A stretch of DNA of 60,187 bases, from contig CANLPK010000007.1 of assembly GCA_947492885.1 (NCBI GenBank), positions 1-60,187 of the forward strand, in the 5' to 3' direction. This stretch comes from Bacteroidota bacterium (GTDB taxonomy: Bacteria > Bacteroidota > Bacteroidia > UKL13-3). The notes below the pieces were generated by a model that searched no databases, was not told the origin of the DNA, and saw only the letters and a program-made list of their open reading frames with translations. The position numbers and the translations under genes are program-made. Of the stretch, positions 1-8,919 are shown one piece after another; the stretch's first letter is position 1; each line of letters starts with the position of its first letter.

Positions 1-99
1 TTAAATTAACCAATGCATCCATTCTTATCTATTCTAGTGCCATTTAGCCCATTCCATAAACTCTTGAATTCAATTTTCCTACACTTTAAAAATAAAAAT

Positions 100-107
100 T
101 ATTTTTG
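100..107 (+). promoter_or_regulatory. -7 promoter element of the uridine kinase-like gene
   Basis: TATTTTTG matches the Bacteroidota -7 consensus TAnnTTTG. It ends 8 nt before the ATG at 115, so the predicted transcript has almost no leader. No clear -33 TTTG was assigned. Confidence 0.5.
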
Positions 108-114
108 CTAAGTG

Positions 115-738
115 ATGCAGCCATATATCGTAGGAATTACTGGAGGGAGCGCCTCCGGAAAAACAAGTTTTTTAAATGCGTTGAAGGAAGGTTTTACGCC
201 AGAAGAGGTATGTTTAATATCCTTCGACAATTATTATAAACCTTTGGCCCAAGTGCCATTGGATAATAATGGTCGTCCTAACTTCGATGAACCAGAATCG
301 CTAGATATTGAAGCCTTTGTGAGCGATTTAGAGAAATTAAAAAATGGTGAACCCTACGAACGCCCCGAGTATAATTTTAATGTAGAAAACTGGATTCCGA
401 AAATTATCAATCATCGCTCAGCAAAAATTATCATTGTTGAAGGACTATTTATTTTTAGTGAACCCGATATTTTAAAGCATCTCAACCTGCGAATCTACGT
501 AGATGCCAACGACCTATTGCGCTGGCATCGAAGGGTAAACCGCGATCGCGACGAACGTAATGTAGATGATATTACTTCAAAATATCAATGGGACAATCAT
601 GTTGAGCCATCCGAAAAAAAATATTTGATTCCATATAAGGAAATTGCCGATATTATCATCCTAAATAACACCTCATTTAAGGTAGGTTTAGAAATTGTAA
701 AAAATCATTTTAAACAAATATTAGTATGCAATCCATGA
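115..738 (+). CDS. udk: Uridine kinase-like P-loop kinase
   Basis: A 207-residue nucleoside kinase of the uridine kinase / phosphoribulokinase family, which phosphorylates uridine and cytidine in pyrimidine salvage in the cytosol. The Walker A motif GGSASGKT is near residue 10, a SFDNYY segment follows (substrate-binding Asp region), and the lid-like HRRVNRDRDERN stretch is near residue 140. The length fits the family. The ORF track begins at GTG 112, but ATG 115 is preferred; the -7 box ends at 107, so either would be nearly leaderless. The next gene starts inside its stop codon (ATGA), which suggests translational coupling. The exact nucleoside specificity is not shown by the sequence. Confidence 0.85.
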   Translation: MQPYIVGITGGSASGKTSFLNALKEGFTPEEVCLISFDNYYKPLAQVPLDNNGRPNFDEPESLDIEAFVSDLEKLKNGEPYERPEYNFNVENWIPKIINHRSAKIIIVEGLFIFSEPDILKHLNLRIYVDANDLLRWHRRVNRDRDERNVDDITSKYQWDNHVEPSEKKYLIPYKEIADIIILNNTSFKVGLEIVKNHFKQILVCNP

Positions 739-1427
739 GATACAAATTTGCTGTCATCGGTTTAGGGCGCTTTGGTACCCGTATTGCCAAAACCCTCAGC
801 GACCGCGGTGCAGAGGTTATTGCTATCGATCGATCGATTGCAAAAGTAGATGCTCTGCGCGATGATGTTTCATTGCCAGTATGCATGGATAGCACCGACT
901 TGAAAAACTTAAAAGCGCAGAACATCAATGAAGTGGATGCAGTGGTGATTGCCATTGGGGAGGATTTTGAATCACTTTTACTTACTGTGGTCCATTTGAT
1001 GAGTTTAAAAATTAAACGAATCATTGCCAGGGCTTCTACCCCTCAACAACGCCTTATTTTAGAACGCTTGGGGGTCGACGAAATCTTATCGCCCGAAGAA
1101 GAAGTTGGAAGTATCGTCGCCGAACGACTCATCCACCCGAACGTAAAAACATTCCTACAACTAAGCGACCACTATGAAATTGCAGAAATTAAATCGCCTG
1201 CGAAAACATGGAATAAACCAGTAAGCGAAATTGGTTTTCGCGAAACGTATAAACTCAACCTCATTACCCTACGCCGTGAGATGAGTGAGATGGTGGGCGG
1301 AAAACCTACTGTAACCTCCACCATCATTGGGGTTCCTAAGTCGGATAATATCATTTATGATAACGATACCATCATCGTCTTTGGCAAAACCTCCGATATT
1401 GAGAAGTTTGTTGAGCTGAATTCCTAA
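735..1427 (+). CDS. ktrA: KtrA/TrkA-type potassium channel regulatory subunit (RCK protein)
   Basis: A cytosolic RCK gating subunit of about 230 residues. The N-terminal Rossmann fold begins AVIGLGRFGTRIAKTL with an acidic residue at the end of the second strand (VIAIDRS), the usual NAD/ATP-binding arrangement; a TrkA-C domain fills roughly residues 140-230. Such proteins gate a KtrB/TrkH K+ channel in response to nucleotides. The ORF track starts at ATG 726; ATG 735 is preferred because it gives an ATGA overlap with the upstream stop and begins right at the fold. No ktrB/trkH gene is in this window, so the partner must lie elsewhere. Confidence 0.85.
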   Translation: MRYKFAVIGLGRFGTRIAKTLSDRGAEVIAIDRSIAKVDALRDDVSLPVCMDSTDLKNLKAQNINEVDAVVIAIGEDFESLLLTVVHLMSLKIKRIIARASTPQQRLILERLGVDEILSPEEEVGSIVAERLIHPNVKTFLQLSDHYEIAEIKSPAKTWNKPVSEIGFRETYKLNLITLRREMSEMVGGKPTVTSTIIGVPKSDNIIYDNDTIIVFGKTSDIEKFVELNS

Positions 1428-1503
1428 ACTCGTTTCCCTGTTTGGTAATACACTATTACTTTTTGCCACCTCAAAAATCCTATTCCAAATACTCCCTTTT
1501 CCC

Positions 1504-1511
1504 TATCTTCG
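1504..1511 (+). promoter_or_regulatory. -7 promoter element of the GtrA-like gene
   Basis: TATCTTCG, a TAnnTTCG form of the Bacteroidota -7 box, ends 12 nt before ATG 1523. It decides against the longer TTG-initiated ORF at 1442, whose first codons lie upstream of this promoter. Confidence 0.5.
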
Positions 1512-1522
1512 CGCATCAAGTT

Positions 1523-2041
1523 ATGATGCTCATTCCTGGCTTTATTAAACACAATCGACGCCTACTTAAACTATTTCGTTTTTGTGTAGTAGGCGGGTCT
1601 GCTTTTGTGTTAAGTATTCTTGTTTTTAATATACTTAAAAATTTTGTTCCATACTTTCGTGTTCACTTTGTTCTTGCCTCAATCATTGGCGATTTAAGTG
1701 GATTGGTATATGGCTTCTACATAAATAAGCATTGGACCTATTCTTCACAAAAGAAAGAAGAAGAAAAGTACTTCGTTAAGTATATGCTCCTTTATACTTT
1801 TACCATTATCTTGAATAGCTTATTACTCAAATCCTTTATTTGGGTGCTTACTCACTATACCATCTTCGATGAAAGTATTACTCAAAACATCAAAGAAAAT
1901 ATTGCCAAAATTGCTGCTACCGTAATCACTACTGGGCTTAATTTTATTGGAACCAATTATGTCATCTTTGTGCATGAAGAGGGCGAAGATGAGGAGTATG
2001 AAGAGGAAGAAGAAATAAACGCATCAGAAAATAATCACTAG
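1523..2041 (+). CDS. GtrA-like four-helix membrane protein
   Basis: A membrane protein of about 172 residues in the GtrA/DPMS family, usually thought to help move lipid-linked sugars across the inner membrane or to support glycosyltransfer. Four hydrophobic segments are visible, with the family signature FCVVGGSAFVLSI in helix 1 and YGFYINKHWTY between helices 2 and 3. The tail is very acidic (EEGEDEEYEEEEE). The start was moved from TTG 1442 to ATG 1523 (ATG 1526 is also possible) because a -7 box sits at 1504-1511. galE starts 6 nt after its stop, so the two are probably one transcript in sugar or envelope metabolism. Confidence 0.75.
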   Translation: MMLIPGFIKHNRRLLKLFRFCVVGGSAFVLSILVFNILKNFVPYFRVHFVLASIIGDLSGLVYGFYINKHWTYSSQKKEEEKYFVKYMLLYTFTIILNSLLLKSFIWVLTHYTIFDESITQNIKENIAKIAATVITTGLNFIGTNYVIFVHEEGEDEEYEEEEEINASENNH

Positions 2042-2047
2042 AAAGCT

Positions 2048-3073
2048 ATGCAAAACATTTTAGTCACTGGAGGTTTGGGATATATTGGCTCTCATACCGT
2101 TGTGGCCTTGCACGAGGCAGGATTTAACCCGATAATCCTCGACAATAACAGTAATTCATCTCCCGAATTTCTTCAACGTATTGCAAAAATAATTGGACAA
2201 ACTCCTACTCATTATAATTTTGATGTATGCAATAAAAATGCATTAAACAATTTATTTGTTACGGAAAATATTTCGGGAGTCATTCACTTTGCGGCCTTCA
2301 AAGCAGTGGGCGATTCGGTAAATAACCCACTCTCCTACTATCGAAATAATGTTGACGGCCTCTTAAGCTTGCTCGAATGTATGGAGGAGAATAAAATTGA
2401 AAATATTGTGTTCTCTTCGAGTTGCAGTGTATATGGCGATGCAAAGGAGCAACCTGTCAATGAAAACACTCCTACCGAAAAAGCACAATCGCCTTATGCT
2501 CATACCAAGCAAATTGGTGAAGATATTTTAAATGCAGCAACAATAGCCAACAGTCAATTACAAGTTATCGCACTCAGATATTTTAATCCTACGGGTGCAC
2601 ATTCTTCGGCAATTATAGGTGAAGCACCACTGGGAGTGCCTTCCAACCTCATTCCTTTTTTAACACAAACGGCCGCTGGCATTCGTAAACAACTTACCAT
2701 TTACGGTAACGATTATGATACCCCCGATGGCACTTGTATTCGCGATTATATACATGTTACCGATTTGGCCAATGCGCATGTCATTGCCATCAAACGCATG
2801 TTGGAAGATAAAAATATACGCGCTTACGAATTGTTCAATTTAGGCACAGGCAAAGGAAGCAGCGTATTGGAATGTGTGAATACTTTTGAAGAAGTAACAG
2901 GCGTAAAAGTAAATTATACCATCGGCGAAAGAAGGGCTGGAGATGTGGTAAAGGTTTGGGCCGATACCCGTAAAGCCAATGAGGTGCTGGGCTGGAAGTC
3001 GGAATGCGACCTAAAGATGATGCTTAAAAGTGCGTGGGATTGGCAATGTGCGCTGCTTAATAATAAATCATAA
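2048..3073 (+). CDS. galE: UDP-glucose 4-epimerase
   Basis: A 341-residue extended SDR enzyme that interconverts UDP-glucose and UDP-galactose. It has the NAD-binding TGGLGYIGSHT at the N-terminus, the catalytic SSSCSVYG serine region, the YAHTK active-site Tyr/Lys pair, and the late GTGKGSSVLE segment typical of GalE. Length is normal. It lies 6 nt after the GtrA-like gene and 36 nt before rfbB, forming a nucleotide-sugar cluster that feeds envelope glycans. Confidence 0.93.
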   Translation: MQNILVTGGLGYIGSHTVVALHEAGFNPIILDNNSNSSPEFLQRIAKIIGQTPTHYNFDVCNKNALNNLFVTENISGVIHFAAFKAVGDSVNNPLSYYRNNVDGLLSLLECMEENKIENIVFSSSCSVYGDAKEQPVNENTPTEKAQSPYAHTKQIGEDILNAATIANSQLQVIALRYFNPTGAHSSAIIGEAPLGVPSNLIPFLTQTAAGIRKQLTIYGNDYDTPDGTCIRDYIHVTDLANAHVIAIKRMLEDKNIRAYELFNLGTGKGSSVLECVNTFEEVTGVKVNYTIGERRAGDVVKVWADTRKANEVLGWKSECDLKMMLKSAWDWQCALLNNKS

Positions 3074-3109
3074 TTAAACTATTTTTTCAAGAACATAAAT
3101 CTATTTCAA

Positions 3110-4162
3110 ATGAAAATACTAATCACCGGCGGTGCCGGATTTATTGGAAGTCATGTGGTACGTTTATTTGTAAACCAGTACCCACAATACAAGATTGTAA
3201 ATTTAGATAAGCTCACCTATGCGGGCAATCTGAAAAACCTAACGGATATAGAGAATAAACCCAATTACAAATTTATTAAGGGGGATATCTGTGATGCCGA
3301 ATTCATTCATAATTTATTCGCCACCGAAAATTTCCAAGCTGTGATTCACTTGGCTGCCGAAAGCCATGTTGATCGCAGCATTTCCAACCCACTGGAGTTT
3401 GTGATGACCAATGTGATGGGTACTGTAAATCTCCTAAATGCGGCACGCTATCAGTTTCAAAAAGAAGGTACTACTTTCCAAAAGTTTTATCATGTAAGTA
3501 CCGATGAAGTTTATGGCTCCCTTGGAAAAGAAGGTATGTTCACCGAAACAACTGCCTACGACCCGCATAGCCCCTACTCGGCTTCGAAAGCATCGAGTGA
3601 TCATTTTGTAAGAGCGTATCACGACACCTATAAATTGCCTGTGGTAATTAGTAATTGCAGTAACAATTATGGCCCATATCATTTCCCCGAAAAATTAATT
3701 CCACTCGCCATTCATAATATCAAAAACAATAAACCAGTCCCTGTTTATGGTAAAGGGGAGAATATTCGCGATTGGCTTTTTGTTATCGACCATGCTCGCG
3801 CCATCGATACCATCTTTCATAATGCACAAATTGGAAGTACGTATAATATCGGCGGACATAACGAATGGAAAAATATTGATGTTATCGAATTACTTTGCGA
3901 TATCATGGACCAAAAACTGGGTCGCCCACAAGGAACTTCACGCGCCTTAATTACCTTTGTGAAAGACCGTGCAGGCCACGATTTGCGATATGCCATCGAT
4001 GCATCAAAACTACAGCGCGACCTTGGCTGGATGCCTTCCGTGCAATTTGCCGAAGGGCTTGAAAGTACAGTTAACTGGTACCTTAATAATGATGTTTGGT
4101 TACAAGAAGTGACCTCTGGCAACTATCAAAATTATTACGAACAGCAATATCACAAGCGCTAA
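3110..4162 (+). CDS. rfbB: dTDP-glucose 4,6-dehydratase
   Basis: A 350-residue extended SDR enzyme that makes dTDP-4-keto-6-deoxy-glucose for rhamnose-type sugars. Visible motifs are TGGAGFIGSHV (NAD binding), STDEVYGSL (catalytic Asp-Glu region), the YSASKASSDH active-site Tyr/Lys, and SNNYGPYHFPEKLIP, diagnostic of RfbB/RmlB. The partner genes rmlA, rmlC and rmlD are not in the window. It follows galE on the same strand. Confidence 0.93.
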   Translation: MKILITGGAGFIGSHVVRLFVNQYPQYKIVNLDKLTYAGNLKNLTDIENKPNYKFIKGDICDAEFIHNLFATENFQAVIHLAAESHVDRSISNPLEFVMTNVMGTVNLLNAARYQFQKEGTTFQKFYHVSTDEVYGSLGKEGMFTETTAYDPHSPYSASKASSDHFVRAYHDTYKLPVVISNCSNNYGPYHFPEKLIPLAIHNIKNNKPVPVYGKGENIRDWLFVIDHARAIDTIFHNAQIGSTYNIGGHNEWKNIDVIELLCDIMDQKLGRPQGTSRALITFVKDRAGHDLRYAIDASKLQRDLGWMPSVQFAEGLESTVNWYLNNDVWLQEVTSGNYQNYYEQQYHKR

Positions 4163-4205
4163 ATAGTACTTGTAAATTCACACTTTAAATTATTTTATAT
4201 TATAA

Positions 4206-5642
4206 ATGACCGCTATAAAACTCACACCCAAAGTATCTAATACTATTTGCACCGCAGCCATCGCTGCTAAAAATTCAAAATTTGATACGCTGAATTTAAC
4301 TCCTGCAGAAATAAAATATGTAGCTCAAAAAATTAAGGATGATGAGAAATCTATCATCATTAATCAATTAACACGCCTGGTTTACATCAAAATAAAAGAT
4401 GATAAAAAAACAGGGTATGCCCTGGCCGAAAACCTTCGTGTAGAAGGCGCTACCCTGGGGGGATTATTAAATAAGCACAAGTACAAGGAAGTACAAATTA
4501 TTGACACTACTGGTGATGATGCCAATGCTTTATTCATGGCAGAAGGAATGGCATTGGCCAATTATCAATTTCTAAAATATCGCAAAGAAGCAAAGAAAGA
4601 AACCAATAGCCTAACAAGTATTTTAGTAGCCGTTGATAAAAAACATAGCCAGGCAATTACCGAACTTAATCATGTGATTGAAGGAACTTGTGCAGCACGT
4701 ACCCTTGTTAATGAACCACAATCTTTCCTTACTGCTGAGCAATTCAGTAAAGAAATGCAGACTTTGGGTAAGTCGGCTGGCTTTCGTGTAGAGGTGCTTA
4801 ATAAAGCGAAAATTAAAGCATTGAAGATGGGAGGGCTACTCGCCGTAAATATGGGCAGCCAATTGCCACCTACATTCAATGTGCTTGAATACAAACCCAA
4901 AAATGCGAAGAATAAAAATCCATATGTGCTGGTAGGCAAAGGTGTTGTGTATGATACCGGTGGTTTGAGTTTGAAGCCAACTGCCAACAGCATGGACTAT
5001 ATGAAATGTGATATGGGAGGTGGTGCTGCAGTAGTAGGAACTATGGTGGCGATTGCCAAAAGCAAATTACCAATTTATGTTGTAGGATTAATTCCAGCAA
5101 CCGATAACCGCCCAGGCGAAAATGCTTATTGTCCTGGTGATGTATTGAATATGATGGACGGACAAACGGTAGAAATGCTGAATGCTGATGCTGAAGGCCG
5201 ATTGATTTTGGCAGATGCTTTACATTATGCCAAACGCTACAAACCAGAATTGACCATTGACTTGGCAACACTAACAGGAGCAGCCGCTGCGGCAATTGGT
5301 GGATACGGTATTGTAGCCATGGGTAATGCCGATGAGAAAATAAAAAACAAATTAAAAGATAGTGGCAATCACGTTTACGAGCGCCTGGTAGAATTTCCGA
5401 TGTGGGATGAATATGGTGAATTATTGAAATCGGATATTGCGGATATGAAAAATATCGGAGGACCTGTTGCCGGGATGATTACTGCAGGAAAATTCTTAGA
5501 GAAATTCACCGATTACCCTTGGATGCATTTCGATATCGCAGGCCCTGCCTTCACACACAAAACCGATAAATATCGCGGTAATGGTGGCACTGGTGTTGGG
5601 GTGCGATTGCTTACCGATTTCTTAAAAGGATTGGCGAAATAA
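4206..5642 (+). CDS. pepA: Leucyl aminopeptidase, M17 family
   Basis: A 478-residue cytosolic metallo-aminopeptidase that removes N-terminal residues from peptides. The C-terminal catalytic domain contains VGKGVVYDTGGLSLKP (metal and lysine ligands), DMGGGAAVVG, and the M17 signature NADAEGRL. The N-terminal domain is weakly conserved, as usual in this family. A strong hairpin terminator follows the stop codon directly. Confidence 0.92.
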   Translation: MTAIKLTPKVSNTICTAAIAAKNSKFDTLNLTPAEIKYVAQKIKDDEKSIIINQLTRLVYIKIKDDKKTGYALAENLRVEGATLGGLLNKHKYKEVQIIDTTGDDANALFMAEGMALANYQFLKYRKEAKKETNSLTSILVAVDKKHSQAITELNHVIEGTCAARTLVNEPQSFLTAEQFSKEMQTLGKSAGFRVEVLNKAKIKALKMGGLLAVNMGSQLPPTFNVLEYKPKNAKNKNPYVLVGKGVVYDTGGLSLKPTANSMDYMKCDMGGGAAVVGTMVAIAKSKLPIYVVGLIPATDNRPGENAYCPGDVLNMMDGQTVEMLNADAEGRLILADALHYAKRYKPELTIDLATLTGAAAAAIGGYGIVAMGNADEKIKNKLKDSGNHVYERLVEFPMWDEYGELLKSDIADMKNIGGPVAGMITAGKFLEKFTDYPWMHFDIAGPAFTHKTDKYRGNGGTGVGVRLLTDFLKGLAK

Positions 5643-5660
5643 AATAGCAATATCAATGAA

Positions 5661-5691
5661 AAACCCGATGGAGATTCCATCGGGTTTTTTT
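5661..5691 (+). terminator. Rho-independent terminator after the aminopeptidase gene
   Basis: AAACCCGATGGA and TCCATCGGGTTT form a perfect 12-bp stem with a 3-nt loop, followed by a T-run. Confidence 0.9.
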
Positions 5692-5762
5692 GTTTTCACT
5701 TAATTTGATAATTAAAAAGCAGGTATTGTTAAATACTAACTTCGTTCACCTTTTCAAATTTC

Positions 5763-7304
5763 CTACTCCTTATTATCTCCACCATCCTCCTTCTTTGGGG
5801 GGCGTTGGTTTTGCGGAGGGCGGTTGTCCTTCGGCTTGCCAGTATTGGGGTTATTATTATTCTGCGGAGGGCGTTGATTTGGATTCGGGTTATTTGGATT
5901 TTGTGGCGGACGCTGATTTGGGTTATTATTGTTTTGCGGAGGGCGTTGATTCAGATTAGGCTTCTGCGCGTTCGGGTTATTATTATTTTGCGGTGGGCGT
6001 TGATTTGGATTCGGCTTCTGCGCGTTCGGATTATTATTATTTTGCGGTGGGCGTTGATTCGGATTCGGCTTCTGCGCGTTCGGATTATTATTATTCTGAG
6101 GAGGGCGTTGGTTACCTTGTGGTGCATTTGGATTGGGCTTGCGCTGCTCGTTGCCTCTGCGGTTATTCGTATTCGATTTCCCTTTCTTATTGAAACGATT
6201 TAAATCTCCATCTAATTCTATATTCTCTGTTTCTGCTGCTTCATCTACTGCTTTTTCAAGAACCACTTCCTTCGAGGCAAATCCATCAGGATCGGCTGGT
6301 TTGGTGCCTTGTGCATTTAATGCCATCACCTCTTTTACATTGCTTAAGGTAAATTTAAGCCATGCCGGACTCGCAATATCTTCCGAGTTCTTAGGCTCGG
6401 CCACAAACCACATGGTGCGTTTCAGGATATCCGTTTTCACCCATCTCAAGGTCACCGATTCAAAACGTAAACGAATGCGTTCGCTCGATGTCTCAGGGAA
6501 TTCGCTCAAAGCTTCGGAGTAGGTATCTAATTCATAATTCAAGCAACATTTCATCTTGCCACATTGTCCGGCAAGCTTCAATGGATTGATTGATAAGTTT
6601 TGATAACGGGCAGCATTCACACTTACCAGTTTAAAATCGGTAAGCCAGGTGCTACAGCACAATTCTCTGCCACAGCTACCAATACCACCTAGGCGAGCTG
6701 CCTCTTGGCGGTAACCTATCTGACGCATTTCGATACGAATACGAAACTCGTCGGCATAGGCCTTAATGAGTGCTCGAAAATCAACGCGATCTTCGGCAGT
6801 ATAAAAGAAAACGGCTTTGCTATTATCGCCCTGAAACTCGATATCGCTGAGTTTCATTTTGAGCCCTTGCTCCAAAGCAATGGTACGAGCACGTTGTAAA
6901 ACGAATACTTCGCGACCTTTGGCTTCTTCATATTTTTTCAGATCGCCCTCATTGGCCTTGCGATAAATTTTTTTAATCTCCTCGCTATCTTCCTTGATAA
7001 AATATTTCTTGAGTTGTAAACGTACCAAGTCGCCAGTAAGCGATATCATGCCTACATCATGACCTCCAGTACCCGTTTCTACCACCACATTGTCGCCAAT
7101 GATAAGTTCGATATTATTTACGTTGCGGTAAAAAAGCTTTCTACTTCCTTTAAAGCGCACTTCTACAATATTGAGCGGTTTATATCCCGGTGGCATTTCC
7201 ATATTGCCTAACCAGTCGTAAACGTTTAATTTATTGCATCCCGAGGTGCCGCAGGTACTACAACCTGTAAATTTATCTTTTTTCTTTTCTGTTACTACTT
7301 CCAT
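5763..7304 (-). CDS. ricT: PSP1-domain protein (RicT/YaaT-like) with repetitive C-terminal tail
   Basis: About 513 residues. The core (roughly residues 40-300) is a PSP1 domain with the cysteine signatures GSCGRELCCSTW and QCGKMKCCLNYE. In Bacillus subtilis the homologue YaaT/RicT works with RicA and RicF, carries Fe-S clusters and affects RNA processing; the role in Bacteroidota is less defined. A further GCSTCGTSGC cysteine cluster sits near the N-terminus. From about residue 370 the protein becomes a low-complexity tail of near-identical QRPPQNNNNPNAQKPNPN repeats. The ORF track start at 7331 is replaced by ATG 7304, which begins MEVVTEKKK. holB lies upstream on the same strand. Confidence 0.85.
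   Translation of the reverse strand: MEVVTEKKKDKFTGCSTCGTSGCNKLNVYDWLGNMEMPPGYKPLNIVEVRFKGSRKLFYRNVNNIELIIGDNVVVETGTGGHDVGMISLTGDLVRLQLKKYFIKEDSEEIKKIYRKANEGDLKKYEEAKGREVFVLQRARTIALEQGLKMKLSDIEFQGDNSKAVFFYTAEDRVDFRALIKAYADEFRIRIEMRQIGYRQEAARLGGIGSCGRELCCSTWLTDFKLVSVNAARYQNLSINPLKLAGQCGKMKCCLNYELDTYSEALSEFPETSSERIRLRFESVTLRWVKTDILKRTMWFVAEPKNSEDIASPAWLKFTLSNVKEVMALNAQGTKPADPDGFASKEVVLEKAVDEAAETENIELDGDLNRFNKKGKSNTNNRRGNEQRKPNPNAPQGNQRPPQNNNNPNAQKPNPNQRPPQNNNNPNAQKPNPNQRPPQNNNNPNAQKPNLNQRPPQNNNNPNQRPPQNPNNPNPNQRPPQNNNNPNTGKPKDNRPPQNQRPPKKEDGGDNKE
5866..6113. repeat. In-frame 54-bp tandem repeats in the PSP1 protein tail
   Basis: Four to five copies of a 54-bp unit encode the 18-residue QRPPQNNNNPNAQKPNPN on the minus strand. 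Two or three units are almost identical in DNA; the outer ones are shorter or diverged. The open antisense frames here are a by-product of this repeat. Confidence 0.85.
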
Positions 7305-7413
7305 GATTTGAAAATACAAGATATCCTGCATTGGTTTTTTTTACCCCAATAACAAGCCCTTGCTATTTATTCGTTTTGTTTCGTTTTTTTCAGATAGGAA
7401 AACCTGATGAAGA

Positions 7414-8526
7414 TCAGGCCGCCGGTATCTTAAAAAGTTTCTCTACCTGCAAAGATAGGTTTAATAATGTAATCTTTGGATTGGCATTTCGCTCAATATG
7501 ATAGATGGCATCATTGAACTCAGAAGCAAAGCTGTACATGTTTTTGGGGTGAATAAATCGAGCAAACTTGCTGATGAATTCCTTGTCGGAGGTATTGGCT
7601 ATCAAACTTTCGTATACCCCGTTATTATAAAGCATACAGGCACGCATAACATACAATCCATAACTAAGCAGGTTCTTGAGTTGCGTTCTACCCATGCTAT
7701 TCATTTCTTCTATTTGTCCCATAACTACACCCATCTGGCTCTTAACACAAGCCAGCATCCAATCGCGAAACACCTCGTGAAAATTATTTTCTACTTCGCC
7801 CATTAGCGAAACCGCTGTATTAAAGTTACCATCAGCAATTTTAGCGATGGTGGCAGCCTGCACTTCGGGCAACTGGTATCGAGTAATGAGTCCTTCGGTA
7901 ATTTCTTCTTCACTAAGTATTCCAAGCTGCACTATTTGTGTACGACTTTGAATGGTACTTAAAATACGATCACGATTTTCGGTTACAAACAATAAGATCG
8001 TATCGTCGGTTGGTTCTTCAATGAGCTTTAGCAATACATTCCCATCTTTACCCAAATACTCGGGCAGCCACATGATAAGCACCTTATAGGGCCCTTCAAA
8101 CATTTTCAGAGAGAGCTTCCGAATGATCTCATGGGTTTCGGCTGCGGTGATATTCGCTTGTTTGTTTTCGGTGCCGATGCGTTGCACCCATTGTAATGCA
8201 TTGAGATAAGGATTCTCAAAAAACGCCGCACGCCAGTCTTCTATAAAAGCGGTACTTAATATTTGTGCTCCTATCGCTGGATATGAAAAGTGTAAATCGG
8301 GATGAATGAGCTTCTGATATTTATTACAACAATTGCAAGTACCACAACTATCTTGGTCGCCAGGATTCTCGCAATTTAGATATTGGGCATAGGCTACCGC
8401 AAGTGCAAGTCCTCCCGAACCTTCACCACCACAAAACAATTGTGCATGGCTCACGCGCTGGCTCTTGACTCCCTGTATTAAATTCTTCTTGATGATTTCT
8501 TGTCCAACAACCTCTTTAAACTGCAT
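7414..8526 (-). CDS. holB: DNA polymerase III delta' subunit (clamp loader)
   Basis: A 370-residue AAA+ clamp-loader subunit. It starts FKEVVGQEIIKKNLIQG. The P-loop position reads GGEGSGGLAL, without the GKT of an active ATPase, as expected for delta' rather than gamma/tau. A zinc-binding group of cysteines (CGTCNCC) follows. EEPTDDTILLFVT and the sensor-like SRTQI motif are present. It works with DnaX (encoded at 13704 here) to load the sliding clamp. Confidence 0.88.
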   Translation of the reverse strand: MQFKEVVGQEIIKKNLIQGVKSQRVSHAQLFCGGEGSGGLALAVAYAQYLNCENPGDQDSCGTCNCCNKYQKLIHPDLHFSYPAIGAQILSTAFIEDWRAAFFENPYLNALQWVQRIGTENKQANITAAETHEIIRKLSLKMFEGPYKVLIMWLPEYLGKDGNVLLKLIEEPTDDTILLFVTENRDRILSTIQSRTQIVQLGILSEEEITEGLITRYQLPEVQAATIAKIADGNFNTAVSLMGEVENNFHEVFRDWMLACVKSQMGVVMGQIEEMNSMGRTQLKNLLSYGLYVMRACMLYNNGVYESLIANTSDKEFISKFARFIHPKNMYSFASEFNDAIYHIERNANPKITLLNLSLQVEKLFKIPAA

Positions 8527-8587
8527 AAGAATGACTGAATAAATACTAATTTATTTTCCTTGTAAATTACGGGAGTTTATAACGTAA

Positions 8588-8623
8588 AAAAAAATAGCCT
8601 CAGAAGAATCTTCTGAGGCTATT
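8588..8623 (-). terminator. Rho-independent terminator of the HU gene
   Basis: AGCCTCAGAAGA and TCTTCTGAGGCT form a perfect 12-bp stem, extended by A-T pairs. Read on the minus strand it is followed by a long T-run, placing it directly after the HU stop codon. Confidence 0.9.
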
Positions 8624-8643
8624 CGATAAACAGGTAAAATGAA

Positions 8644-8919
8644 TTACTTGTTAACGGCTGTTGCCAAATCGGCGCCTGCTTTAAATTTAGCTACTTTTTT
8701 AGCTTTGATTTGAATGGCTTTTCCAGTTTGTGGGTTTCTGCCTTTACGAGCAGCACGTTTAGAAATTGAGAAAGTACCGAAACCTACTAAAGTGATTTTA
8801 TCACCTTTCTTTAAAGTTTTAGTAGCTACTTTGGTAAATGCATCTAATGCCTTACCAGAATCAGCTTTAGTCATTCCTGACTCAGCTGCGATTGCGTCGA
8901 TGAATTCTGACTTGTTCAT
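8644..8919 (-). CDS. hup: HU-family DNA-binding protein
   Basis: A 91-residue nucleoid protein that bends DNA. It begins MNKSEFIDAIAAESGMTKAD and has the HU/IHF signature GFGTFSISKRAARKGRNPQT at the base of the DNA-binding arm, then the basic IKAKKVAKFKAG end. It is a single-gene unit with its own terminator. The sequence does not tell HU from an IHF-like partner, but the homodimeric HU type is more likely. Confidence 0.95.
   Translation of the reverse strand: MNKSEFIDAIAAESGMTKADSGKALDAFTKVATKTLKKGDKITLVGFGTFSISKRAARKGRNPQTGKAIQIKAKKVAKFKAGADLATAVNK

Noticed and set aside
5866-6113. Regularly spaced repeat that might suggest a CRISPR array
   Set aside because: Units are directly adjacent, with no unique spacers, and stay in frame inside a protein gene.
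5690-6522. Several open frames on the plus strand across the PSP1 gene (5690-5959, 5805-6203, 5993-6193, 6133-6522)
   Set aside because: They are antisense shadows created by the repetitive low-complexity tail and its codon pattern; no promoter or family resemblance.
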